A stretch of 64,000 nucleotides of DNA from Candidatus Rokuibacteriota bacterium (GCA_003220535.1 QHSU01000084.1:8941-72940); one strand, 5' to 3'; positions 5,856-14,427 are shown, counted from the stretch's first letter. Numbers and translations: made by a program. The notes: generated by a model not told the origin, from the sequence alone.

Positions 5856-6617
5856 ATGCCGTTCTACGAAAGAGGCCCCGTCCGCATCCACTACGAAGAG
5901 GTAGGCTCCGGCTTCCCCCTGCTGCTCATCCCGGGCGGCGGGCTCAATTCAGCCCTCTCATCCTGGCAGACAGCCTCGCCCTTCAACCCGATGGAACGGT
6001 ACAAGGACGACTTCCGCTGTATCTGCGCTGACCTGCGCAACGCCAACCCCGGCCAGTCCAGCGGCCCGCTGGAGAGCGACCGCCCCTGGGACGCCTACAC
6101 CGACGACCAGCTCGGGCTGATGGACCACCTCGGCATCCGGCAGTTCCTGGTCATGGGCTTCTGCATCGGCGGGCCGATGATCCACAACCTTATTCGGCGG
6201 GCTCCGGAGCGCGTCGTCGCGGCCGCGATGATGCAGCCCAGCGGCTTCAGGCCTGAGATCGCGGACCTGTTCTACCAGAACAACATCAAGGGCTGGGGGC
6301 CGGCGCTTTGCGAGAAGCGCCCCGACGTCACGATGGACAAGGTCCATGACTTCCTGACCAACATGTACACCAACCGCGCCGACTTCGTGTTCACCGTGTC
6401 GCGCGAGTTCGTGTGCGCCATCCAGACGCCGCTGCTGGTAGCGCCTGACGACGTGCCCGCGCACCCGTACAAGGTCGCGATGGAGGTGGCCAGCCTCGCC
6501 CCGAACGCCGAGGTGACCATCTATCCCTGGAAAGATTCGCAGGAGCACATCGACGAGGTCGTGGAGCACGCGCGGCGCTTCCTCAAGGCGCACGAACCCG
6601 TCACAGCCGGACGGTAA
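5856..6617 (+). CDS. Alpha/beta-fold hydrolase with a cysteine nucleophile elbow
   Basis: A 253-residue alpha/beta hydrolase with a strong ribosome-binding site (GGGAGGAG) ahead of the ATG. The oxyanion loop (LLLIPGGGLNS) is followed by a nucleophile elbow G-F-C-I-G-G at residues 101-106, putting Cys103 where most family members have Ser. Candidate acid residues are Asp198/Asp199 (PDDVPAHP), and His231 (QEHIDEV) can complete the triad. Cys at this place is known in dienelactone hydrolases, so ester or lactone hydrolysis, or a C-C hydrolase step in aromatic catabolism, is plausible. It is followed by the CMD, CaiB and EthD genes, also linked to degradation, but on the opposite strand, so co-operation is inferred. 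Confidence 0.85.
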   Translation: MPFYERGPVRIHYEEVGSGFPLLLIPGGGLNSALSSWQTASPFNPMERYKDDFRCICADLRNANPGQSSGPLESDRPWDAYTDDQLGLMDHLGIRQFLVMGFCIGGPMIHNLIRRAPERVVAAAMMQPSGFRPEIADLFYQNNIKGWGPALCEKRPDVTMDKVHDFLTNMYTNRADFVFTVSREFVCAIQTPLLVAPDDVPAHPYKVAMEVASLAPNAEVTIYPWKDSQEHIDEVVEHARRFLKAHEPVTAGR

Positions 6618-6799
6618 ACGAGGGGGTGCAGGAGACGCTTCGTCGCGTCTCTCGTGACTCGCCGGCGCGGCGAATCCGGCGAGGATCTTCAGTTCCTGGG
6701 GGAGGGTGGCGACGTCAGAAGAGAAGGGTTTCCAGCTCTAGTCACCCGCGCGTTCGACATCGCCTTGGCCATGTACAGGCTTGCCGGAGCTGTTGTGGA

Positions 6800-7348
6800 C
6801 TACACCGGCAGCTTGTCGCCGTCCGCCGGCGCCGTGACCTCGAACGCGTTGACGACCCCCGACAGGAGCGCGAAGTAGTTCGCGGCCGCCGTCAGCTCGA
6901 CCAACCACTGCACGCTGTACCGGTTCTTGACCGCGTCGAAGACCGCCTGGTCGATGCGGTTCGAGCGCATCAGCTGCCGGGTGTAGGTCACGATCTCCCG
7001 CTCCTTCGCGGGAAGCGTGCCCGGGTCGCCCTTCGCCCGGATCAGGTCGATGACCTCCTCGCCCACGCCGTTGCGGCGTGCCGCGGCGACCTGGGCCGCC
7101 CACACGTACGCCGCCTCGCGCTCGCGGACGGCGGTCAGGATGGCGACCGAGCGGAGCTTCGGCTCCACGATGCTCTCGTCGCGGAAGAAGGTGACCAGGG
7201 GGAGTACCCGCTCCGCCAGCTTCGGGCTGTGGAGCAGCATGCTGAACGGCCCCCGCACGTTACCGAACACGTTCACCACCGCGTCGACGACGCCCTCGTG
7301 CTCGGCGGGCACGTCGGACTTGCCGGTGATCGGAGCGACGCGCGGCAT
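6800..7348 (-). CDS. Carboxymuconolactone decarboxylase-family protein
   Basis: A 182-residue all-helical protein of the CMD/AhpD superfamily. It has the family layout GPFSMLLHSPKLAERVLPL, then RDESIVEPKLRSVAILTAVRE, then the EAAYVWAAQVAAARRNGV segment. In typical members the central residue of that segment is His (E/W-x-x-H-x-x-x-A) and in AhpD it is a CxxC pair; here it is Gln, so this copy may have altered or lost catalysis. It lies 38 bases upstream of the next minus-strand gene (CaiB-type transferase) and probably shares its transcript in a catabolic cassette. Confidence 0.82.
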   Translation of the reverse strand: MPRVAPITGKSDVPAEHEGVVDAVVNVFGNVRGPFSMLLHSPKLAERVLPLVTFFRDESIVEPKLRSVAILTAVREREAAYVWAAQVAAARRNGVGEEVIDLIRAKGDPGTLPAKEREIVTYTRQLMRSNRIDQAVFDAVKNRYSVQWLVELTAAANYFALLSGVVNAFEVTAPADGDKLPV

Positions 7349-7386
7349 GATGAGCTCCTTTCCAGAGAGCGTGCCTCTGACCTTCG

Positions 7387-8574
7387 TCAGATGACACCGC
7401 GGTGCGCGAGGTCGGCGATCTGCTCCTTGGTGTAGCCGATCGAGGTGAGGATCTCCTCGTTGTCCTGACCCAGTTCCGGAGCCGCGGTGCGGATCGGCGG
7501 GCGCCTTGCCCCGTGCGAGACCGGGTGGCCGAGGATGGTGAGATCACCCAGCCCAGAAGAGTGCACGGGTTGCGCCATCTCCAGATGTCGCACCTGGGGA
7601 TCGGCGAAGGCCTCGTCGACCCGATAGATCGGCCCGCAGGGCACGCCCGCGTCGTTCAGGATCCTGATCCACTCCGCGCTCGGCTTCTGCCGGGTGACCG
7701 GCATGAGGACCTCCATCAGAACGTCCCGGTTGGCGGAGCGCGCCCTGGCGGTGGCGAATCGCGGATCGGTTCGAAGATCCGGGCGCTCGATGGCGCCGCA
7801 GAACCGGTCGTAGATCTCGTCGCCGGCCGCGGCGATGTTGATGTGGCCGTCGTTCGTCTCGAAGACGCCGGTGGGTATCCCCGTCGGATGGTTGTTCCCC
7901 GCCTGGGGCGGGATCTCACCGCTCATCAGCCAGCGTGACGCCTGGAAGTCGAGCATGGACAGCATCGCCTCGAGCAGCGAGGTATGCACCCACTTCCCCT
8001 CGCCGGTGACCTCCCGCTCGAGGAGCGCCACGAGGATGCCCTGGGCGAGGAGGATCCCCGCGCACAGGTCGGCAATGGGAATGCCCACGCGCACCGGCCC
8101 CTGGCCCGGAATGCCAGTGATGGACATCAGGCCGCCCATTCCCTGGGCGATCTGATCGACCCCGGGCCGATCGCGATACGGCCCACTCTGCCCGAAGCCG
8201 GAGATGCTGCCGTAGATCAGGCGTGGATTGATCGTCCGCAAGCTCTCGTAGTCGATGCCCAGGCGCTGCTTGACGTCCGGCCGGTAGTTCTCGACCACGA
8301 TGTCGGCGTCGCGCGCCAGCCGCTTGAAGATCGCCACCCCTTCGGGCTCGCGGAGGTTCAGCGTCAGGGCCTTCTTGTTGCGATGCAGGTTCTGGAAGTC
8401 GAACCCGTGGCGATTGCCGCCCATGCCATCACCCGCGCGTCCACCCGGCATCTCGATCTTGATCGCCCGGGCGCCCCAGTCCACCAGCTGCCGGACACAC
8501 GTCGGACCCGCTCGCGCCCGGGTGAGGTCGAGCACCGTGAAGCGCGCCAGCGGCAGGGCGCCGTTATCGGCCAT
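7387..8574 (-). CDS. CaiB/BaiF-family (family III) CoA transferase
   Basis: A 395-residue family III CoA transferase, normal length. The CoA-binding N-terminus (LDLTRARAGPTCVRQLVDWG) and AIKIE are followed by NKKALTLNL and VENYRPDV. The catalytic Asp falls at residue 169 of the protein started at ATG 8574 (VGIPIADLCAG), exactly the number in formyl-CoA transferase, where it forms the aspartyl-CoA thioester. The enzyme moves CoA between carboxylic acids; the donor/acceptor pair cannot be told. The start at 8574 is chosen over an ATG 39 bases upstream because MADNGALPLARFTVLDL is the usual beginning. It clusters with CMD and EthD genes, a pattern of degradation operons. Confidence 0.9.
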   Translation of the reverse strand: MADNGALPLARFTVLDLTRARAGPTCVRQLVDWGARAIKIEMPGGRAGDGMGGNRHGFDFQNLHRNKKALTLNLREPEGVAIFKRLARDADIVVENYRPDVKQRLGIDYESLRTINPRLIYGSISGFGQSGPYRDRPGVDQIAQGMGGLMSITGIPGQGPVRVGIPIADLCAGILLAQGILVALLEREVTGEGKWVHTSLLEAMLSMLDFQASRWLMSGEIPPQAGNNHPTGIPTGVFETNDGHINIAAAGDEIYDRFCGAIERPDLRTDPRFATARARSANRDVLMEVLMPVTRQKPSAEWIRILNDAGVPCGPIYRVDEAFADPQVRHLEMAQPVHSSGLGDLTILGHPVSHGARRPPIRTAAPELGQDNEEILTSIGYTKEQIADLAHRGVI

Positions 8575-8696
8575 GATCAAACCGGGCCAGAGAACTCGGA
8601 GAAAACGCGACATGGCGCCGAGAGCGATCGCGACCGGTGGACGTTCCGCTTCGAGCGCCGGCTACGCCGGCGCAACCGATTCCTGGGGGGAGGTTC

Positions 8697-8720
8697 GGAA
8701 GGGGGGCGAAGCCCCCCTCC
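8697..8720 (-). terminator. GC hairpin between EthD and CaiB genes
   Basis: GGGGGGC-GAA-GCCCCCC forms a seven-pair stem with a three-base loop, extended by an A-T pair. It sits between the end of the EthD gene and the start of the CaiB-type gene on the minus strand. No long T tract follows, so it may attenuate transcription or protect RNA rather than terminate fully. Confidence 0.45.
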
Positions 8721-8823
8721 GAGTGCCTAGACCTGCAGGTTCTCCTGCGCCAGGGGCTTCCTCTCCTTGATGTTGTCATCCCGAAGGGGTGTCCGCCGTC
8801 CCGCCCACGCTCCGCCGCGCGGC

Positions 8824-9141
8824 TCAAGCGAAGACGATCTCGCTGATCTGTATCTGAGGGGCGATATCCGTGTAATTGGGGATGTCGCCCATGATCTCCT
8901 TGCCGTTGGCGCCGATGCCGTTCTGGAACTCGGCCGCGGAATTGAAGTAGAGGTGGCAGGCGGCCACGAAGGGAGCCGGGGCGCCGGGCCCACCCCCGGC
9001 GAGGCCCTTGTCGACCTCGTAGCGCAGCATGCCGTGGCTCTTGAGCCGGTCCATGACCAGGGGAAGATGCTTCTGAGCGTAGTAGGTGTGGTCGAACCTC
9101 TTGCCGGCCGTGTTCGGATAGAGAACCGTGATGCGCACCAT
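8824..9141 (-). CDS. EthD-family protein
   Basis: A 105-residue ferredoxin-like (dimeric alpha/beta barrel) protein. MVRITVLYPNTAGKRFDHTY and the YAQKHLPLVMDRLKSHGM motif are typical EthD, and it ends with the usual NYTDIAPQIQISEI. The family was named from ethyl tert-butyl ether degradation, where EthD is required with a P450, and many homologues occur next to CoA transferases and hydrolases of uncertain pathways. It is the first gene of the minus-strand set EthD, CaiB-type transferase, CMD protein. Function beyond the fold is inference. Confidence 0.85.
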   Translation of the reverse strand: MVRITVLYPNTAGKRFDHTYYAQKHLPLVMDRLKSHGMLRYEVDKGLAGGGPGAPAPFVAACHLYFNSAAEFQNGIGANGKEIMGDIPNYTDIAPQIQISEIVFA

Positions 9142-9236
9142 GATCAGGCTCCTTGTGAGCAGGGAGTCCCGGGTTCGCGTCCCGGACGGCTCACCCGCAT
9201 CTCGTCAGGGCGTTCTTGCCTCGCTTCTGGGAACGA

Positions 9237-9605
9237 TTACCGGCACTCCGAGACCCAGTCCACCGCCTCGACAATCACGCGATAGGTGGAGGCGCCCTCC
9301 GCCTCGGCCACGGGTACCTCGAAGGCCATCCGTCCACGGGAGAGGACGTCACCCACGACCCGGCCTCGGTACACCTTGCCCACTGCGCCATCGGCCGTGA
9401 GCTGCTCCACGCGTAGCCAGACGTTGGCGGCGTCCCTGATGTTGCGGTTGTAGAGATAGCCGACGACGTGGGCGCGTCCGGCCCGCGGCCGCTCGACGGC
9501 CCATTCCGGCCGGAGGTAGGCCACCGCTGGTGTCGTCCCGAGGTCCTGGGCCAGAGCAGCCGACGGAGCCACCAGAGCGAAGATGAGCAGCGCCGCCGCC
9601 AGCAT
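9237..9605 (-). CDS. Secreted FxLYD-like protein of unknown function
   Basis: A 122-residue protein starting with a signal peptide (MLAAALLIFALVAPSAALAQ, predicted cleavage after Ala-Gln around residue 20). The mature part reads RAGRAHVVGYLYNRNIRDAA, then NVWLRVEQLT and FEVPVAEAEGASTYRVIVE. This looks like the FxLYD/DUF3426-type beta-sandwich with its G-x-L/I-x-N motif. Such domains are periplasmic; their role is not known. It ends 95 bases upstream of the EthD start but with no other evidence of a common function. Confidence 0.65.
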   Translation of the reverse strand: MLAAALLIFALVAPSAALAQDLGTTPAVAYLRPEWAVERPRAGRAHVVGYLYNRNIRDAANVWLRVEQLTADGAVGKVYRGRVVGDVLSRGRMAFEVPVAEAEGASTYRVIVEAVDWVSECR

Positions 9606-9998
9606 GGCGCCAGTCTACACCGCTCGGGACGCCGAGGCCACGCCCTGGACGTGAGGGTGTCTGACGTAGTCCGTCATGAGGCGGGCGGGGCCTATCAGCG
9701 GGGCGGCCTCCGGCCTGCCGGGCTGCGTCACCCCTCGCCCGAACGCAGCTCGTGAGGGCGAGCCGCAGGACGTCGCGGGCGCAGGGCGAGCCGCAGCACG
9801 GCCGGGGGCTGGGCCCCCCGCGTGCGAGGCGAGCGAACTGGAAGAGCTGCGGACGGGACTCGGGGGGTCCCGCTTCGCCCGGCCTGCCGGAGGCCGCCCC
9901 TCCGCCACCCGCCCGATCTCGCGAGCGCCCCACGGGAGACCTGAGACACCACCCTCTAACGAATTTCTAACGGCCCGGCCCCTAGGATCCCAGGAACA
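9606..9998. repeat. Intergenic region with GAGGCGAGCCGC-type repeats
   Basis: No supported gene. Positions about 9745-9840 contain two near-identical units (GAGGGCGAGCCGCAGGACG and CAGGGCGAGCCGCAGCACG) and the closing GCGTGCGAGGCGAGCG. The same vocabulary (GGGCGAGCCGC ... GAGGCGAG) recurs at 30789-30865 and 58377-58427, so it looks like a dispersed intergenic element of this genome. Confidence 0.6.
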
Positions 9999-10340
9999 AT
10001 GAGTATCGCTCGTGATACGTGGTGCCGGTACTGCTCGTCCCCGCCCCGCGATCGATTGACGGCGAATGTCTGCCCGCAATGCGCCGAGGTCGAGCCCGTG
10101 ATCATCAAGAAGCGCGGGACCGGCACGCTGGACTCCCCGGAGGGCTTTGAGGAGGCCTTTGTCTTCATGGGGACCGGGCTCGTCTGCTCGGGCTGCGGCG
10201 AGCCGATCGTGCAGAGTCAATGGACCTACCCGGCGTTGCAGCGCCCGCTTCGGATACTCCGGTTCCACCGGTGGTGCGCGCGGATCTGGGAGGTCGTGGG
10301 GATGCTGACTCCACAGCAAGATCAACCTGCAGCGCGCTGA
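9999..10340 (+). CDS. Small zinc-ribbon protein, hypothetical
   Basis: A 113-residue protein with three cysteine knuckles: CRYC (residues 9-12), CPQC (25-28) and a central CSGCGEPI (about 63-70). It ends with a His-Trp-Cys (FHRWCARIWE) that could close the last site. The ATG at 9999 follows CAGGAAC. The second half (VCSGCGEPI ... FHRWCARIW) resembles small prokaryotic zinc-ribbon proteins found near regulators; no enzymatic motif is present. It precedes the RRM gene by 75 bases on the same strand, so they could be co-transcribed. Function unknown. Confidence 0.65.
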   Translation: MSIARDTWCRYCSSPPRDRLTANVCPQCAEVEPVIIKKRGTGTLDSPEGFEEAFVFMGTGLVCSGCGEPIVQSQWTYPALQRPLRILRFHRWCARIWEVVGMLTPQQDQPAAR

Positions 10341-10415
10341 TAATCGAACCACGCCGCTCGTGCCACCGGTATCGTGTCCTCCCGGGGCGGGGAAAGCAAG
10401 GAAGGGGTCTTCCTC

Positions 10416-10724
10416 ATGGCCGTCAAGCTTTTCATCGGGGGTCTGTCGTTTTCGTCTTCGAGTCAGCGCCTTCAGGAGACATTCGCCCGCTTCGGGTCGG
10501 TCGAATCCGCCAGCGTCGTGACCGACCGAGACAGCGGCCGCTCGCGCGGCTTTGGCTTCGTCGAAATGGCGACGGCTGATGAGGCCAACGCGGCGGTGGC
10601 GGGGCTCGACGGCGCCGAGCTGGATGGTCGCCGCATCAAGGTCGAGCTGGCCAAGCCGAGCGGCGCTGACGCTGGAGCCCAGCGTCGGCGCAGCGGCGGG
10701 GGCTGGTCGGGCGCGCGTCGCTAG
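10416..10724 (+). CDS. RRM-type RNA-binding protein
   Basis: A 102-residue single-RRM protein. RNP2 is KLFIGGLSF at residues 4-12 and RNP1 is RGFGFVEM at about 44-51, both with the aromatic residues that stack on RNA. The tail is basic and glycine/arginine-rich (QRRRSGGGWSGARR). This is the bacterial glycine-rich RRM type first known in cyanobacteria, often linked to cold or stress responses. ATG 10416 is preceded by a purine-rich stretch (GGAAGGGG) about 9 bases upstream; an upstream start at 10374 would add 14 unconserved residues. Confidence 0.9.
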   Translation: MAVKLFIGGLSFSSSSQRLQETFARFGSVESASVVTDRDSGRSRGFGFVEMATADEANAAVAGLDGAELDGRRIKVELAKPSGADAGAQRRRSGGGWSGARR

Positions 10725-10968
10725 CCGCTGAGCAGACCGCTCGGCGATCGACACCACTCCACCCGGCGACGCGGCGGCGGCCTTCCCGTCACAATCTGTC
10801 GAGCGAGAGGGCGGCGCCGAGCGTGCCGCCGAACCACTGCTGGGCCTTCAGCGGTCAGGATTCCCGGCGCGGGGAAGCACGGCGAGCGGCCCGACTACTC
10901 TGGAGCCCATCGAGTTCGGCTCGCTCTTCGTCACCCGCACCGGTCCTGAGCGCGCCCACGCTGTCCGT
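10725..10968. other. Gap before tRNA-Glu; nothing recognised
   Basis: No gene can be supported between the RRM gene and the tRNA promoter. Short open frames here have no protein-like pattern. Confidence 0.5.
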
Positions 10969-10997
10969 TTGTCATCGGGGGCCCGCTCTGCTATCAT
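10969..10997 (+). promoter_or_regulatory. Sigma-70-type promoter for tRNA-Glu
   Basis: TTGTCA at 10969-10974 and TATCAT at 10992-10997 with a 17-base spacer, ending 35 bases before the tRNA. It is one of the clearest housekeeping promoters in the window. Confidence 0.7.
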
Positions 10998-11032
10998 CCC
11001 CCTGCGTCGTCCGACTGCGCCGCTTCGCGCCT

Positions 11033-11111
11033 GACCCCGTCGTCTAGCCTGGCCAAGGACGCGACCCTTTCAAGGTCGAGATCGCGGGTTCGAATCCCGC
11101 CGGGGTCACCA
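11033..11111 (+). tRNA. tRNA-Glu (anticodon UUC), CCA encoded
   Basis: The acceptor strands GACCCCG and CGGGGTC pair perfectly. The anticodon stem CGACC/GGTCG encloses the loop CTTTCAA, giving anticodon UUC. The T arm GCGGGTTCGAATCCCGC is standard, and the 3' CCA is encoded. A minus-strand recombinase remnant begins within about 10 bases of its 3' end, the usual place for site-specific integration. An open minus-strand frame crosses the whole tRNA but is not a gene. Confidence 0.95.
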
Positions 11112-11117
11112 CCGAAA

Positions 11118-11600
11118 CTCGACTGGTGGTTCCCGCCAGCAGTCGTCCGAACGATCCCCGCCCGGAGAACTCGTAGACCCGAGCCTCTGGGCGGGGCGTG
11201 AACACGATCCGGCCGACCACGAGATTGCGGAGGATCTCGCGCGCCTCCGGGATCTCGCGCCTCAGCATCGTACGCCAGTCGGCCAGGCGGTGGCAGATCT
11301 CCCGCTCCAGGCGGGGAAGCGTGCTTCGGCCGATCCGTGACGTCGCGTCCAGCTCGGTCAGGGCGCGCTTGCAGCGCTCGCGCTGCGCGTGGCGGTCCTT
11401 GAGTGCGGCCGGCAGCGTGGGCAGCTCGCCGCCACCCGCGATCGCCGCCGTGAGCCGGTTGAGCTCGGCGTCGAGTCGCGCGATCTCCGTGAGGATCTCG
11501 TCGCGTCGTCGCGCGGCCGGCTCGATACCGTGGCGCAGCTCGTCGATCGCGAACTCGATCGCCCGTTCGACGACCCCTCGACGCAGGAGATCGCCGCATG
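11118..11600 (-). pseudogene. Large serine recombinase, C-terminal remnant
   Basis: A minus-strand frame reads the coiled-coil and tail region of a large serine integrase: RDEILTEIARLDAELNRLTAAI, LPALKDRHAQRERCKRALTEL, REICHRLADWRTMLRRE, then ILRNLVVGRIVFTPRPEARVYEF. These are typical of the C-terminal half; the N-terminal resolvase domain with its catalytic Ser is missing. It abuts the tRNA-Glu 3' end, so it is probably the left-over of an element once integrated at this tRNA. The end of the open frame reads through the tRNA itself and is not original. Confidence 0.7.
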
Positions 11601-11881
11601 GTTCGCGCGGTCGAGAAGCTGCGCGAGAACTTGACATGAGCGTCTCAGGGTTCCACGCGCATTTCAGGGCCGTGACGGCGATGAGTCCGTTGCAGTTCCA
11701 GAAGCAACTGCGGCTTCAGGAGGCCCGGCGGCTGATGCTCAGCGAGGATCTCGACGCTGCGGAGGCCGGCTACCGAGTCGGGTACGATGACGCCTCGCAC
11801 TTCAGCCGGGAGTACAAGCGGCACTTCGGCGAGCCGCCGATGCGTGACGTCGAACGACTGCGAGAGCTAGCGACGGCATGA
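11598..11881 (+). pseudogene. AraC-family regulator fragment with internal deletion
   Basis: From ATG 11598 the sequence reads VRAVEKLRENL, then breaks into another frame at about 11635. It resumes with MSVSGFHAHFRAVTAMSPLQ, QKQLRLQEARRLML, YRVGYDDASHFSREYKRHFG. The second part is the C-terminal helix-turn-helix of an AraC regulator. The missing residues between LRENL and MSVSGF correspond to the first HTH helix region, and the ligand-binding domain is absent too. The recombinase remnant abuts it on the other side, suggesting the integration or excision event destroyed this gene. Confidence 0.7.
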
Positions 11882-11930
11882 TGCCTTAGTTGAGGACGGA
11901 CCGTGGCGGAGCCGTAACGGCTCGAACCAG

Positions 11931-14018
11931 TCATCCGAGTGCATTCATGCCCTTCTCAAGCTTTTCCAACCAGTACGTCATGCGCATCTCGCCGTACATC
12001 GCCGTCGCGGTAGTCAGGTGCTCCTGGGCCTGCGCGGGATCACCCGTCCGCCGGTAGAGCCTGCCGAGGCCGAAGTGGCAGTGGGCCACGAGCGGGCGCA
12101 TCTCGAGCTCGGAGGCCAGGGTCATTGCGGCACCGAAGTGTGCCGCGGCCGTTGCCTCGTCGGGGCGGGCATGATGCGAGGCGATCTCACCTAGGAGGCG
12201 GAGGGCCCACGCCTCATTGCCGCGTTCACCGCGCCCGCGAGCGAGCATCACGGCGCGGTCGGCGCAGGCGTGAGCGTTCTCGACCTGGTCCGCGAGCAGA
12301 TACGCCTCGCCGAGCTGCGCGACGCTCAGCGAGTGGTAATACCCAATCCCCGAGGATTCATAGGCGGTCAGGGCCTGCTGCAGGCAGGAGACGCCTTCCT
12401 CAATGCGTCCCGACCACGCGTACCCGCGCCCCAGAGCAGCCATAGCGATTGCAGTGTGACTCGTGATGTGCCACTCGCGGCACTGAGCGACCGCGCGTTC
12501 GACCAAACCGGCGGCCTGGCTCAGTTCCCCCCTCACGCTCTTCACATACGCGAGATCGAGACATCCCACGACGAGGCTGAACGGGTGATCGAGCGCTTCG
12601 GCGATCCGGATCGCCTCTTGTCCGTGCGTGTCTCCCTCGTCGAATATGCCGCGTTCGGCGAGGACGCGCGCCAGGACGGCCCGGGAATATACGGCGGGAA
12701 GCGTCGCGAGGCCGAACCCCTCACGGGTCCGCTGGTCGTGTAGCGACTGCATCAGGTTTCGGCAGACGTGTTCGGTCGCGCGATAGTCGCCTGAGAGGTA
12801 AGAGGCGGCGGCAAGGTAGTACTGCGCGGCGATCTGGAGCGGAGCATCGCCGAGACGCTCGGCGATGGCCTCGACCCTTTGCGCCAACGTGCGCACCTCT
12901 GTTGCGTGACCGCCCGTGTGCACGTGATGGCCGCTCATATAGGCTGACACCCATCCGAGTCGTCGCGGATCGTCAAGCGTTCTGGCCAGCCCTTCGGCTT
13001 CCTGGAGATACCTCCAGACCGTCGCGAGCTCGTTCAGCGGGAAGAGCGACTGGCGAAGGTCAAGACGAAGATCGATCGCGCGCTCGACCTTCTGGTGCGT
13101 GTCGGGCAGTGGGTGCAAGGCCGAGCGATCGGCGGAGCACCTCGATCTCGGTGTCCCGGCCGACGAACCGTGTGAGCCCGCGCCGCGCGGCGGCCTGCAG
13201 TCGCGAGCGCGCGGGACCGATGCCGGACAGCTCGTAGACCTCGACGGGCTCGCTGCGACCTTTCACCGGCACCCGACCAAGGGACTTCACGGCGACGAAC
13301 CCTTCGACCAGGTGGAACGTCGCCGGCGCGATCAGCACCGTGCCCGGGCGCGCGGCCTGTTCCATGCGCGCGGCGAGATGCGTCGTCTCACCGACCGCCG
13401 AGTAGTCCATGCGCAGGTCATTGCCAATCGCGCGGACCACGACTTCACCGGAGTTGAGCCCGACGCGGATCTGCACCGCCACGCCATGCGCGCGCCACGC
13501 CTCGTCGGCGTACCGATTGACCGATTCCTGCATCCGGAGTGCGGCATAGCACGCGCGGACGGCGTGGTCTTCGTGCGCGATCGGCGCGCCGAACAGCGCC
13601 ATGATCCCGTCGCCCATCACCTGGTTCACCGTGCCCTCGAAGCGGTGCACGGCGTCCATCATATGCGCGAGGACCGGGTCGAGGATCTTGCGCGCTTCCT
13701 CGGGATCGCGGTCGGCCAGCAGCTCCATCGAGCCCTTGAGATCGGCGAACAGGACCGTCACGTGCTTGCGCTCGCCCTCCAGGGCAGCCGGGACGTGAGG
13801 ATCTTCTCGGCGAGGTGCTTGGGAGTGTAAGACTCTGGCGAGGAGAAGCGAGGCGCGGCCGGGGTAGCTTCAAGCGAAGCCCCGCAGCGGTTACAGAACC
13901 GGCTTCCAGCCGGATTACTTTGGCGGCACGCCGGACAGACGAGCTCCAGACCGGTACCACATGAGTTGCAGAAGCGAGCTCCGGGCGGGTTCTCTTGCCG
14001 GCAACGGGGGCACTGCAT
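11931..14018 (-). pseudogene. Zinc-ribbon adenylate cyclase/ATPase/TPR regulator, broken and internally deleted
   Basis: Three minus-strand blocks belong to one former gene. Block 1 (14018 to about 13800) has two zinc ribbons (CPRCRQENPPGARFCNSCG, CPACRQSNPAGSRFCNRCG) and ESYTPKHLAEKIL. Block 2 (13761-13060), in another frame, is a class III cyclase domain (VTVLFADLKGSMELL with the metal Asp, VNQVMGDGIMALFG, IRVGLNSGEVVV). Block 3 (13118-11931), in a third frame, is the C-terminal TPR region of about 390 residues. The AAA/NACHT-type ATPase that normally sits between cyclase and TPR is gone: the sequence jumps from TRFVGRDTEIEVLRRSL directly to a TPR entry. Two frame breaks plus this deletion make it a pseudogene, though the cyclase block alone looks catalytically complete. 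Confidence 0.8.
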
Positions 14019-14427
14019 ATCGGGCCTCCACCGTGAACGGGGCCCGGGAGTTTGGCCCAACGCGACAGTAGCCCGCGGGTCAGGAAGTCGTCAACGTGCG
14101 CTTCAGGCGCGCTATTCGCGCCGAACATCCGCCGATCGAGTTTTCGCGCTTCCGCCGCGTGCGTGTCGGATCCGGATTGTTTGCGTCACGGTGGCTGGAA
14201 CGACGTCTACGACCAGTAGAGCTGCGGCCGAACCAAGCCTTCGAAGTGCGGCAATGTCTGCGGAGCCTGCGATAGAATCTCGACCACCGTCGAAGTGAGA
14301 AAGGCATCCAGTGGCTCGGGATGCGGCGTGCGCGGCGAGCGGCATCTCCGCCGGACGTCGTTCGAATAGCCGATCGTGCCGCGGTCGCCTGCTCCTTCGA
14401 GCATCGGGACCGCCATGGAGGACAACC
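14019..14427. other. Intergenic region ahead of the ABC transporter operon
   Basis: About 400 bases with no supported gene. A minus-strand frame (about 14207-14330) reads FLTSTVVEILSQAPQTLPHF, which looks protein-like but matches nothing I recognise; it may be a fragment. The ribosome-binding site GGAGGACA for the substrate-binding protein lies at the right end (about 14417). Confidence 0.45.

Noticed and set aside
9155..9195. tRNA-like T arm (CCGGGTTCGCGTCCCGG)
   Set aside because: The conserved A58 of the T loop is missing and no cloverleaf with acceptor pairing can be built.
11044..11637. Minus-strand protein ending VVTPAGFEPAISTLKG as a full gene
   Set aside because: The ending is the reverse translation of the tRNA-Glu; only the recombinase-like part upstream is meaningful.
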